Origin: Daphnia carinata
Lineage: Eukaryota > Arthropoda > Branchiopoda > Diplostraca > Daphniidae
Length of the DNA: 64,000 nucleotides
Reading direction: 5' to 3'
NCBI RefSeq assembly: GCF_022539665.2
Contig: NC_081334.1
Span: 8,402,424-8,466,423, forward strand
This document shows positions 45,207 through 55,240 of this stretch, piece after piece. How positions within the stretch are numbered: the stretch's first letter is position 1; the number at the start of each line of letters is the position of its first letter. The notes under the pieces were generated by a model that saw only the letters and a list, made by a program, of their open reading frames with translations, did no database searches and was not told the origin of the DNA. The position numbers were made by a program, and so were the translations under genes.

Positions 45207-46926
45207 CCTTTCGTGTATTGTTTTTTTAATGTTATTATTTTTCCACATTCATCTCTTTTGTAATTGTATCTTGTATGTTTCTTCGTTCGCTATTAACTAT
45301 TATATACAAACTTTTGTTGCCACATTTATATTTGTATTCTCTTCGCCTTTATAAAAAAAACGGAACAAACATAAAGGTGCTCTTACGTCATGATACATAT
45401 ATCACCTGACGTATATACAATTCACCTGTTAAAAAAAAAAAAACAGAGGAGGAAATAATGAAAATGGAATGGATAAGAGAATACATAAATTCTTGTTGTG
45501 TATTCGCCCTTATTTGTTTGATGCTTTACCCCCCAATTTTGTCTTCCAACTTATTTCGCTTTTGAACTGGCAAACAATGAAAAAAATTATAATAATTCTG
45601 TTCTGTAGTTCATTCAAAATATGAAATTATTAATAGCCAGTAAATGAGTGTTAAGGTAGTTTAGAAATTGTGTATTGTTTCCACATCCCATAAAATAACA
45701 ACACTAACATAATATACATTTTGTGCAGAAAACAGAATATAAAATTAGTAATAGCCAGTAAATGAGCGTTTAAGGTAGTTTTGAAATTTCTTGTTTCCGC
45801 ATTCCATAAACTAACAACACTAACACAATACGTAGACATTTGGTGCAAAAGACAAAATCACATTCGGAAAACAAAAACTTTTTCTTATAGTTACACCAAA
45901 GTTTTTTTTCTTCACACACAATTATTCTTTCGCCTGTACCTACAAGCCACTTTTCTACACTTCTTCTTATTGAATATAGCCAACGCCCAGATTTTCCCCA
46001 ACGCGTCACTCACTTTTACACTTCTTTTCACTTGTCTTTCCCGTTGAACACTAAATATATTCCAACACTTCGCAGCAAGTGAAGAAATATATTTCCTATC
46101 GTTTACATTTCTCAACCTTCTTTTCTTACTTCTTTTCACTTTCCTTGTCTAACACACTGAAGCTGCCCCAACACTTTGCAGAGAGCTAACGAATATGTTT
46201 TCTTTCGTTGAGTTTTATCATCTCCCTTTCACACCTCCTTCTGTTCCTTCTTCAATATTGAAGCGTACCAACATTTCGCACCAAGTAGAGAAAAATATTC
46301 TTGCTCCCTCTTTTTGCCGGAGGGCAACTAACAAGCCTTTCCATACTCTTGCATTCGTATTCTGAAATTCCTTGTTTCCCCTCAAGGCGCATTGGCTCCG
46401 CCCACCCGTTCATATTTCACATTCTTTTCCCTTCGTTTCTAGCCAAGTCCCTTTTTCGATGCGTTGGACTTAGAAAAAATGAAAACCCGAGTTTGACCTT
46501 TCGCGCACGGACTTTTTTCGCCGTGAAATTTTAAACGTTTCTTTTCTTCTCCGCATAATTAAACGAATCAATCTTTTTCTATCATTTCTTTTTGATAATT
46601 ACGAGCGTCCTTTCCTCTTTCCAATGTTATCATTTTCGATTAAAAATAATTTTTCCTTATGCCCGAAAACACAGTTATAATGCGACACCCTTTTATTCCC
46701 TATCCTTTGCCGTAGCGCAGCTACTGAAAAGCCGACGGGAAAGCGTTGACCTTTTGAGAGCCGACGGCAAAATTTTTCACTCTTACTTTCTTTTCTCTTC
46801 TTGTCTTTCATTCTATTCTCAATATCTATATATTTCTTTAAAAAATCCCAATGCCGATGTAGAATATTTTTGGCCACTGCTCGGTTTAAATTTTTCTTAT
46901 GTATTGTTCTTTTCGCGTAAGTAGAA
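45207..46926 (+). other. copy A region between ORF4 and env, with tandem repeats
   Basis: A/T-rich, then strongly pyrimidine-rich on plus. It contains a 118-bp unit in two copies (45631-45748, 45749-~45860) and three diverged ~105-bp units around the word ccaacacttcgcag (~46055, ~46172, ~46268). The same region exists in copy B in reverse (47951-49461), including agggcaactaacaagccttc at ~46320 against its complement at ~48575. Confidence 0.65.
45631..45860 (+). repeat. 118-bp tandem repeat, two copies
   Basis: taatagccagtaaatgag begins each unit (45631, 45749). The units share most of their length, including ccataaa and taacaacactaac, with small indels. It lies in the pre-env region of copy A. 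Confidence 0.8.
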
Positions 46927-47008
46927 ATGTCGTCTTTGTCCATTTTATTACTGCTATGTCTTTACGGACTTAGCTTTCGAGCCTTTGAAGTGACCGTATG
47001 TGATTGTA
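46927..47008 (+). pseudogene. copy A env, N-terminal stub
   Basis: ATG at 46927 in the conserved context gtagaaATGTCG opens a signal peptide (LSILLLLCLYGLSFRAF) and the first Cys pair (VCDC). It matches the start of copy B env, then homology stops at about 47008 and the frame runs into a stop. An env start only. Confidence 0.7.
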
Positions 47009-47296
47009 CTGTTACAGTTTTGACACATTTATACCAACAAAACACATTATTGAAGACACATACATTATAGCACAGAAATACAACAAAGGCATTCAACACA
47101 GACATACAAAATAAACACAATACTTACAACACATCGCGAAGGGAAGCCAGCAATCCTGCAGAGCTCCTTTTTTAAAGGACTAACACGAGGGCGGCCAGCC
47201 AACGGCAGAGCCCCCTCTTTACGTCCTGTCGGACGTCGGGCGAAATCCCGAGTCCCAGACTAAGTAAAAGAGAGGCCAGTTCGACTAAGGTTCGAC
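47009..47296. mobile_element. unassigned ~290-bp segment at the 3' edge of copy A
   Basis: Begins tgttacagttttg where env A homology ends and finishes in a doubled word (ttcgactaagg twice) at the 7-bp taaggta repeat. It has GC-rich words (acgtcctgtcggacgtcggg) unlike the family. It replaces the missing env end and 3' LTR of copy A. It could be a separate small element or a recombinant end. Confidence 0.4.
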
Positions 47297-47950
47297 TAAG
47301 GTAATTGCCCGTTTTTCGGATTAATTTCCCAATTCCAGATTCAATGAGAGGGGTTCAGCTCGTTGGGTATAGGTTTTGTCCCAAACTAATGTCAGATGAT
47401 TATGCGACAAATGACCTGTTGGGGCAGAAGCAATTCCCATCGGCGTAGAAAAATTACTATCTTCAGCATCTTGATATAGGCGAATTTTTTCGAGCACACA
47501 ATTAATAATTTCCACATCGATCGTTTGTAACCAATGACCGAAAATTTCAGGTTCACGGTCAAATACAAATTTATTTTCCGTAGCAGTCATTTTTTGATCT
47601 TCGCACCGAAGACTGTTAATCATATCGTTGCACTCATTTGGTGTAGTGTCAAGTGGAATTTTATCAGGCATAATCACCAATTGTCCAAAAATGTTCATAG
47701 TGACATGTTGAATTTGTTTCCACTTCGCACAAATATAACCTGGAAATTGAACTGCGGCGCGAACTTCACTATACACTGAATAGTGTACGTCAATTGAGTG
47801 TTTATCGTTTATTTCCGGATGACAATCGTCATCCGAAAATTGAATTATTCCCATTTTCGACGATTCAATACAATCGCATACGGTCGTTTCAAAGGCTCGA
47901 ACGTGAAGCCCATAAAGACATAGCAGTAAGACAATTGGAAAAGGCGACAT
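47297..47950 (-). pseudogene. copy B env, N-terminal part with signal peptide
   Basis: ATG at 47950-47948 (the frame is open further upstream but this start aligns with copy A). The signal peptide FPIVLLLCLYGLHVRAFE is followed by a Cys-spaced ectodomain (VCDCIESSK, PGYICAKWKQIQ, NECNDMINSLRCEDQ). The frame stops at 47321, and copy A begins just beyond. Reading after the insertion resumes at 35863 in another frame. An envelope-type glycoprotein by signal, Cys pattern, glycosylation motifs and the anchor in its other half; the family is not recognised. Confidence 0.65.
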
Positions 47951-49461
47951 TTCTACATATTTCAGACATATATATATAAAAAACAAAAAAACAAAAAATA
48001 CATACGAAAAATTTAAACAGAGCAGTGGCCAAAAATATTCTACAACGACATTGAATTTTTTAAATATTTTTGACTATGTATATATAGTTGAAATAAAATA
48101 AAAGTCAAAGAAAGAAGAGAAAAGAAAGTAAAAGTGAAAAATTTCCCGACGGCTTTGAAAGGTCAACGGTCTCCCGTCGGCTTTTCAGTAGCTGCGCTAC
48201 GGCAAAAGATAGAAAAATAAAGGGCATCGCATTATAACTGTGTTTTCGGGCAGAAGAAAAATTTATTTTTAATCGAAAGTGGTATCATTGGAAAGAGGAG
48301 AAAATGCTCGTATTTATCAGAAAGAAAAAATTGAAAAAGATTGTTTCGTTTAATTCTGCGGAGAAGAAAAGAAACGTTTTAAATCTTACGGCGAAAAAGT
48401 CCGTGCGCCAAATGTCAAACTCAGATTTTCAACTTTTTTCTAAGTCCAACGCAAGGGAAAAAGGGACTTGGCTAGGAACGGATGAAAAGAAAGCGAAATA
48501 TGAACAGGTGGGCGGGGCTAACGCGCCTCGAGGGGAACAAGGAGTTTTCAACGTACCCATGTAAGTGGAAGGGAAGGCTTGTTAGTTGCCCTCCGGCAAA
48601 AAGAGGGAGCGAGAATATTTTCTCTACTTGTTTCCAAGAGTTGAAACAGCTTCAATATTAGAGAGAAAGAAAAGTGAAAAGAAGTGTGAAAGAGAGTTGA
48701 TAAAATTTAACGAAAGAAAAATACATTTCTCCACTTGCTGCGAAGTGTTGGAACAGCTTCAGTGTTTAATAAGAAGAAAAAGTGGAAAGTAGTGTAAAAA
48801 GAAGTGGATAAAAATCAGAGCGTTGGTGATACCACTGGTGGAGAAAATATCGAAAGGGTGGAAGTTAGCGTGGGAGGAAAAAAGAAGTTCTTTTGTGTGA
48901 AAACAATTTTGTGAATCTAAAAGAAAAGTTTTTGTTTCGACAACATTGATAGTTTTTTATGTTGTGTGTTGTTGTTAATATGAATGTATGGAAAATGTAT
49001 AATAAACTGTTCTAAGCTACGATAAGTATTATGATTGTTAATAATGTTATACTTTAGTAAAAATGGAACGTAGAATTTAAAAGTTTATTATTTCGAACGT
49101 AAACATCTTGCAAGAAACTCATAATTTTTAACATCGTATATAAGATAGAAAACAAAAGTGAGAGATAGAAATATGAAAATAATTCAGACACAGAAAAGCA
49201 ATGATGGATTTTGTCATTGTCTCATCCTTTCTCTTTTTTATAACTTAGAGGTTATCCTCTTTATTATGTTTATTAGCGAATTCTTTTAGTAGCATCTTTC
49301 ATGTTTGTTTATTCGCTATACTTTTTTTTATGAGAAAAAGAATTAAGACAAATGCAAGATCGAAAATTTGTATGTAATGGTTAATAAACTACTAAAGAAA
49401 CACAAGGTATATGTATAAAAAAATCAAGTGTGGAGAAAATAAAAGACAAGAAACAATAATT
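47951..49461 (-). other. copy B region between ORF4 and env (inverted counterpart of 45207-46926)
   Basis: Purine-rich on plus (pyrimidine-rich on its own sense strand). It contains the reverse of the tandem words cagcaagtg and gtgttgg and of the copy A pre-env sequence, so it forms part of a very large inverted repeat with copy A. No conserved ORF. Confidence 0.6.
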
Positions 49462-50058
49462 TTAATCATCTGGATTCAGAAATCTCGCTCCATTTGGGCG
49501 CCTTCCGGGTCGTCCGCAGGTAGGGCACACGTCCTGCACCCACTAATGGGATAGCACCCAATTTTGTGGTGGAGGCATTCGGTTCCGTGGATCGAGCTCC
49601 AGAATTTCTTGAATCTTCTCCACAGACCGTTGCCAATTCTCTTCGTTTAGAGCTTTATGTTGCTCTAACTTCAAAACCCCTGTTCGCAGATGGAGTTCGT
49701 GCAGGTGTAGGTCGTGTTGGGTAGGCCAGGTGGGGCGCGGGCAAGAACGTACGGGTTCCGGCATTAGTGTAGCGATTGGTCGTACCCGCACCGGGTTGGA
49801 TGGCGCCTGAGGTGGACCCGGGTTGGGCTGGACCCGGGGTGGAACACGGATCCGGAGTGGAAGATTCACCTGAGGTGGAAAAGGGACCTGGGGTTAAACA
49901 GGTGAGGTGCGGAGAGCGACAGATGGCCCCGCTTCCGGCTCATTCAAATTTTCTTGTCGAAGTCGCCAAGATCTGTCGGAACTATGCCGACGTGTTGTGT
50001 AGGGTGACAGTCTATAATTTCCGTTGTTGTCTTGTAATGTAACCGTATAGGACAACAT
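49462..50058 (-). pseudogene. copy B ORF4 (accessory), two nonsense codons
   Basis: An in-frame ATG at 50058-50056 precedes the region aligned to the copy A start (where ATG has become ACA). Order: RLSPYTTRRHSSDRSWR, EPEAGPS, TAA (49894-49896), a Pro/Arg-rich middle (RVQPNPGPPQAPSNPVRVRP), then ALNEENWQRSVEKIQEILEL and DPRNRMPPPQNW, which resemble the ORF3 C-terminus. TAG (49543-49545) comes next, then CPTCGRPGRRPNG and the end ...DD with TAA at 49462-49464. Only two point stops interrupt an otherwise continuous ~198-codon frame. Confidence 0.65.
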
Positions 50059-50663
50059 TGAGAAGGGAACATCTTACAATTTCCGAGAAGTACAAAGCAT
50101 ATGCAAAAATTAATATATAATAAACATATATATATATAACAGAAATAAAAACTGATACAACTTAAAAAAAACTATAAGAAACCGAAGAAATTATCGTCAA
50201 TTTCTATATATATATATTTTCAAATATATATATATATGTCATCCTGTATTCGCAACCTTGCCGTTCGCTTATCCAATTTCTATTACAGTAGTGTAATACT
50301 ACTCTTCTCTCTGCTATATTTGAATTTCTGCTTTTATTTGTTAATATTTTATAATTTTTCATTGTCTTCACCAACTGTGACTCGTTAAAGAAAAGAAAAA
50401 TTCTTTTTTTTTCTTTTTTATTATTATCCGTAAGAGACAAAATTAAAATTGTATACCCAAAATTTGTATCTAGATGACAAGTATATTGTTTGTCGGATAA
50501 GCGAATTCAAGAGATGCTAAAAGTTGACAAAGGAACACAAGAATAGAATCACAAGAAAAATAACACATAACAAAAGGAATAATATGATAGGCCTCAAGAA
50601 AAGCACTACAACAAAGAAATAAATTTTTATAAAGACGAAAAAATCTTCACCTGTCTTTCTTTT
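50059..50663 (-). other. copy B region between ORF3 and ORF4
   Basis: A/T-rich with short (TA)n tracts (~50130-50240). No conserved ORF. Confidence 0.5.
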
Positions 50664-51203
50664 TTAATTGTTCTTGCAGAATCTGGAACGGTAGTGAGGA
50701 TTCCAATCCTCAGGACACCATCCGTAGAGAGGTGGGCTCCTGTTCTTAGGGTCCAAATCCAAGATTCTTTTCAATTTCACAACTGCTTTTCTCCAATTTT
50801 CCTGACGGATATGGAGCTGAAGTTCGTCAGCCAAATCCCTAGTCCGCTTCCGCATTTCCCTGTTGAAACGCCTCTTTTCCTTACGCCAGTTGTGTTCGTC
50901 CTCTGAATCCTCTGAATGGTGTTCTGGGCTTCGGTATGATTCCAACAAGTCGTCACAATACTTGTCAGCTTCATCTCTTTTCTTTCTTTGTTCTTCCGTC
51001 ACTGCTGGATACAGAAACTCCTCGACAGCCTTCTCCCTCTGGATTTCTTCTTCTTCGTCGGTGCTTTCGACTTCACCATCTTCGAGCTTGCACCTTTTTT
51101 CCGCAGGCTCTTCCTCTCCCATAGACAATTGCGAAGTCATCGCCACTTCGATGGTTTGAGCGACGTCCCACTCGTTAAATTCAACAGTGTCTTGAGAGTC
51201 CAT
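50664..51203 (-). CDS. copy B ORF3, intact 179-residue accessory protein of unknown function
   Basis: ATG 51203-51201, TAA 50666-50664. Residues ~1-30 are a head (NEWDVAQTIEVAMTSQLS); ~33-40 a small basic patch (AEKRCKL); ~41-66 acidic (EDGEVESTDEEEEIQREKAV); ~67-130 charged and helical; ~128-165 a conserved block (ELQLHIRQENWRKAVVKLKR, ILDLDPKNRSPPLYGW); then PEDWNPHYRSRFCKNN. In copy C the basic patch is PKKKRCK and in copy A SKRPKIK, so a nuclear localisation role is plausible. It has its own upstream TATA box. It is the only ORF of copy B without a lesion. No known family is recognised; it is not an env, integrase or chromodomain protein. Confidence 0.75.
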   Translation of the reverse strand: MDSQDTVEFNEWDVAQTIEVAMTSQLSMGEEEPAEKRCKLEDGEVESTDEEEEIQREKAVEEFLYPAVTEEQRKKRDEADKYCDDLLESYRSPEHHSEDSEDEHNWRKEKRRFNREMRKRTRDLADELQLHIRQENWRKAVVKLKRILDLDPKNRSPPLYGWCPEDWNPHYRSRFCKNN

Positions 51204-51223
51204 GTTGTAAAAATGCGAATTGT

Positions 51224-51258
51224 TGAATATCTGCTACTGTGTGTCACGAGCTTATATA
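51224..51258 (-). promoter_or_regulatory. internal TATA box and initiator-like site before ORF3, copy B
   Basis: TATATAAG at 51258-51251 on minus and attCAacaatt 34 nt downstream, giving a ~22-nt leader before the ATG at 51203. The spacing is the same as in copy A. Confidence 0.6.
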
Positions 51259-51299
51259 GTCTTTTTTTTATCATTAAATCAGAGATGAAAAGTTTCAAA

Positions 51300-54200
51300 T
51301 TAAAATCCAGCGGTGTATCGAATAGGCTTCCTGCGATTTCTTTGTGGACTTCCGGTGTTCGAGACTGTTTGAGGATCATCTTTTCTCAAATTTTCTTGAG
51401 AAGTTCCAGAATCTTGTGAATTCAGATGAATGAAATACGTCTTCATTGGTAATTCCACAGAATTTGGATTATTTTCCGTTGCTTGAGATTGCTGGTTTTC
51501 AAATCCATTTCCGGTGTGTATTTTCATATCTTCGACCAGAAGTGTGTTGTTTACGACAGAAGGGTTTACAATTTCTTGGACATCACACAAATCATTAAAT
51601 TCATCTATAAGCCTATCCTCGTTTTTCGATAAGTCAATTGTTTGAGTTGAAATCGTCTTACGAAATCGACTCTTAAACTCAAAAGAGGTCTCAAATGGTG
51701 GACAATGCTCGGTTTTCCAAAGCATTGTTTCGTACAAAGGTTTTAATCTGTTAACGTGAGTACGTTGACAGATATAAGAGTTATCCGCTATATCTACAGT
51801 ATTATTAGAATATACTTTCACTATCCTATATGGTCCTTTATATTTAGAAGTGAATTTCCTGCTATCCCCATCTTTAACTGCGCGAATATCCAATAACACT
51901 CTATCGCCTACCGCATATCGTCTTTCTATGGCGCGTTTGTTATATTGTTCCTTCTGACGCTCCCTAGCTTTTCCGCTTTCTTCTCTAACCCTTTGGAAAC
52001 TATAACGCAAACGTTCCGCTAAATTACCTACATAATCCGAAGAAGATTTAAATGTTTTTGGAGACGCATCAAGAATTTCATTTATTGGAATATTCGGATC
52101 CCTACCATGGAGTAAATAGTAAGGGGTGTCAAGTGTTGAGGCGTGCACTGAGCTACGATAAGCAAATAATACGTCGTCTAACATATCTTCTCAATTGGAA
52201 TGCTCGCCATCCTTTAATTCTTTCCTATTATTGTTGTTAATGTCCTATTGAATCTCTCTGTTTCCCCATTACTGGCTGGATTATATGCAGTTGTTAACCT
52301 TTGATCAATCTTTAATTTCTTTAAAAAATATCGAAATAATTTTGAAGTGAAATTGGTCCCGCTATCAGAAAGAATGGCTTTTGGCATCCCATGACGTACA
52401 ATAATAGTCTTATATGTACACTCAGCTATTGTTAACGCAGTTTGATCTTTTAAAGCGACCGCTTCTACCCATCGACTAAAATAATCAGTAATAACTAAAA
52501 TATGTCTATTTCCGTTAGGCGATATTGGAGTAATAGGCCCTAAAAAATCCATTCCAATTACTTGAAAAGGTGCTTTGGCAACTTCATGAGGGTGCAAAAG
52601 TGCCCTATATGTGGAGGAAGTGCTAGCTATACATATTTCGCAGGCTTGGCAATATTCTTTAATATCGCTCCTCATGTTAGGCCAATAATAATGATTAACT
52701 TTTAAATAAGTTTTATAAAATGCTAAATGTCTTCCCATCGGTGCATCATGTAATTCTTTGAGCACTAGATGGCGAAGCGATACAGGTAACACCAATTGAT
52801 AATTTACTTCGCTGCGCTTGCTATTTGAAAAAGGCGACTCATGCCGATAAAGAGTACTAAATAATTTCAAAATATTCAATTTCTTTTACCCAATCTGGCC
52901 TAGATTGCTGAAAAACTTCATCCAACTCTCCTTTCTCTAAATAATTCCTAATAGCTATACAAAGTTCATCTTCTAATTGTTTTTCACAAATAAAATTAAT
53001 ATTTTTCCCAGTTTGGATACTATCCACCTTTAGACGTGTCAAACAGTCAGCATTTTGGTGGATACGACCAGGCCTATACTTTAATTCATAATTGGTCGCA
53101 GCTAATAATGTAGCCCCTCGTCCTAATCTCCCATTATTATCTTTTTGATCCTTAAGCCACTGTAATGGACGATGATCACTAATAATTTCAAATGGCTTAT
53201 CCAAAGGATAATGCCTAAAATGTTTAATCGCATCAATCACTGCTAAAGCTTCTTTTTCTGTATTGGCATATTTCATCTCAGCTTTCGTTAATTTTCTACT
53301 AGAATAGGCTATCGGATGTTCGTGGCCATTTTGTATCTGCGAAAGTACCGCTCCTATTCCATAATCACATTCGTCCGTGAAAAGTAAAAATTTTTCATTG
53401 AAATTGGGGTAAACTAATACTGGGGGCGTAATTAGAGAAGTTCGCAATTTTTGAAAGGCAGCTTGCTCCTCGGTACCCCAAACAAAAGGTTTTCTGCTAA
53501 GATCTTTATGAGTTAATCTGGTCAATGGCTTAGCCATTGATCCAAAATTTTGAATAAATCTCCTATAATATCCGGCTAATCCCAAAAATGATCTCACTTC
53601 GTCTACAGAAGAAGGTGTTTTATAATTCACTATTTTATCGATTTTCCCTGGATCTGGCTTAATCACTTCAGTCGAAATAACATGGCCTAAATAATTTACC
53701 GATCGTTTAATAAACTGGCATTTTTTAAGTTTTAATTTTAATTTGCATCCTGTTACAGTTGAAAAACTTCACGAATATCCCTCAAATGGTTTTCGAAATT
53801 ATCAGAAAAGATTATCACATCATCCAAATAAGCTAATGCCTTACTTCCCAAAACGTCTTTCAGTATATAATTCATTAGTCTTTGAATTGTGGCAGGTGCA
53901 TTGCACAAGCCAAATGCCATACGCTTAAATTCGTAAAGATTATTTTCTACAACAAATGCTGTTTTTTCTATAGCTGGCTCATCTACCTGAATTTGCCAAT
54001 ATCCAGCGGCTAAATCGAGAGTAGTGAAAAATTTCTTCCCATACAATTTATCCAATGTTTCATCTATCCTTGGCATAGTAAACGAATCTTTCTTTGTCAT
54101 ACTATTTAATTTTCGATAATCGACGCAAAACCTGACTTCTCCACTTTTTTTCTCAACTAAAACCACAGGTGAAGCCCATGGCGAATGCGAATACTGAATT

Positions 54201-55240
54201 ACATCCGCATCAAGCATTTCTTGTACCTTATCCTCCAATAATTTTCTTTGATTATTTGTAACCCTGTAAGGACGTTGTCGAATAGGGCCCCGTCCCTGTG
54301 TATCAATTGTATGTTTTATAAGGTCTGTGTTGCCTAATTCTGAATCTTTTGCAGCGAACAAGTCGTGAAAGTCATTTAATAATTTAGCGAGCTGTGTTTG
54401 AAATTCGGGGTCGACCTCCGTAATCACAATAGGCTCTTTTACTACGTTAGGCCTGTCCTCAACTTTATTTAAATAATTTTTTCCAATCACTCGAGTAGTA
54501 ACTTCGATGCCACTTCACTTCGTATCCCTAGGAATTTTGACTGGATTTAACGAATGATTTTCAACCAGAATATTATATTTTCCATCTCCCGATACTTTTT
54601 CTATGAAGTCCTCAATAAAAACGCCGGCCGGCAAATCTTCTGCTGGGGTAAATATAAAAGCTGTATTCGGCGGAACAAACGGAAATGACCCTTTTATTTG
54701 CGCGGCAAATACTAGCGACGTCTGACGAGATAACGTCGTCTTTTTGACCGTCGTAATTGCCATGTCCGGAATGCTAGAAATAGCTGATCCCTGCTTATCT
54801 CTTGCTAAATAAATGCTCTTGGCTTCTCCATCAAGCCGAAATCCGTGTTTCTGGATTGCGTCCCATCCAAGGATACAGTCCTCAGAAACACCATTTGTAA
54901 CAACAAACTCCTGTTCCAAAACTGACTCTCCGTATCGTACAGGTAAAGTAACTCTTCCCAACGTGTGTAATTTGTTCTCCCCTACATCGTATAAATCAAA
55001 ATCAAGTTGACTGCAGATCACTTGACCTTTTTGGGGTAATTTCCTAAATAATCTCTCATGAATAATACTCTTAGACGCGCCTGTATCGAATAATGCTTGA
55101 AATGGGATCTGATGAATTTTCAATGGAATTCTCGGTGTCGACTCATTCGTTATGGTTGTTAATTTTGCGACTTGTCGGGATTTAAACGGAGGCTCCCTAT
55201 CAACTGACCTGAAGTCACAGTTGATACCTATTGGTTTCCC
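51300..55240 (-). pseudogene. copy B Pol, several nonsense codons
   Basis: Begins in the -1 frame at the heptamer 55240-55234. Protease FDTGASKSIIH; RT box YLDDVIIFS; RNase H EKEALAVIDAIKHFRHYPL; integrase zinc region and core (GMDFLGPITP, SDSGTNFTSKLF, NGETERFNRTL); the tail ends QRNRRKPIRYTAGF at 51300. Visible lesions: TGA at 54514-54512 after TKIPRDTK-type sequence, TAA near 53753, frame changes near 52860 and 52200. The core Asp context reads SDSG where copy A has SDRG. Inactive, but it is a useful reference for copy A because the lesions differ. Confidence 0.85.
55198..55240 (-). promoter_or_regulatory. gag-pol -1 frameshift signal, copy B
   Basis: GGGAAAC at 55240-55234, a 7-nt spacer, stem arms 55226-55218 and 55206-55198 (TATCAACTG/CAGTTGATA) and an 11-nt loop. 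The loop differs from copy A at two positions while both stem arms are unchanged. Confidence 0.8.

Larger units (their letters stand above)
35866..47008 (+). mobile_element. copy A: Ty3/Gypsy element nested in env of copy B, 3' end missing
   Basis: On plus: 5' LTR 35866-36659, PBS, gag 36694-39489 with an overlapping ORF, frameshift site, pol to 43451, ORF3 43559-44100, ORF4 45005-45206, long pre-env region and the env start at 46927. Homology to the family stops at ~47008, and the 3' LTR is absent. It shares the layout of copies B and C, but its LTR is clearly diverged from those of B, so it belongs to a different subfamily. Pol, ORF3 and ORF4 carry frameshifts or nonsense changes. Confidence 0.85.

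Noticed and set aside
45631-45860. CRISPR-like direct repeats
   Set aside because: Two long, imperfect, adjacent units without spacers in eukaryotic retroelement DNA.
47190-47270. tRNA or SINE-like T-arm near cgggcgaaatcccga
   Set aside because: A 5-bp stem with a 7-base loop but no TTC loop motif and no credible A box or other arms.
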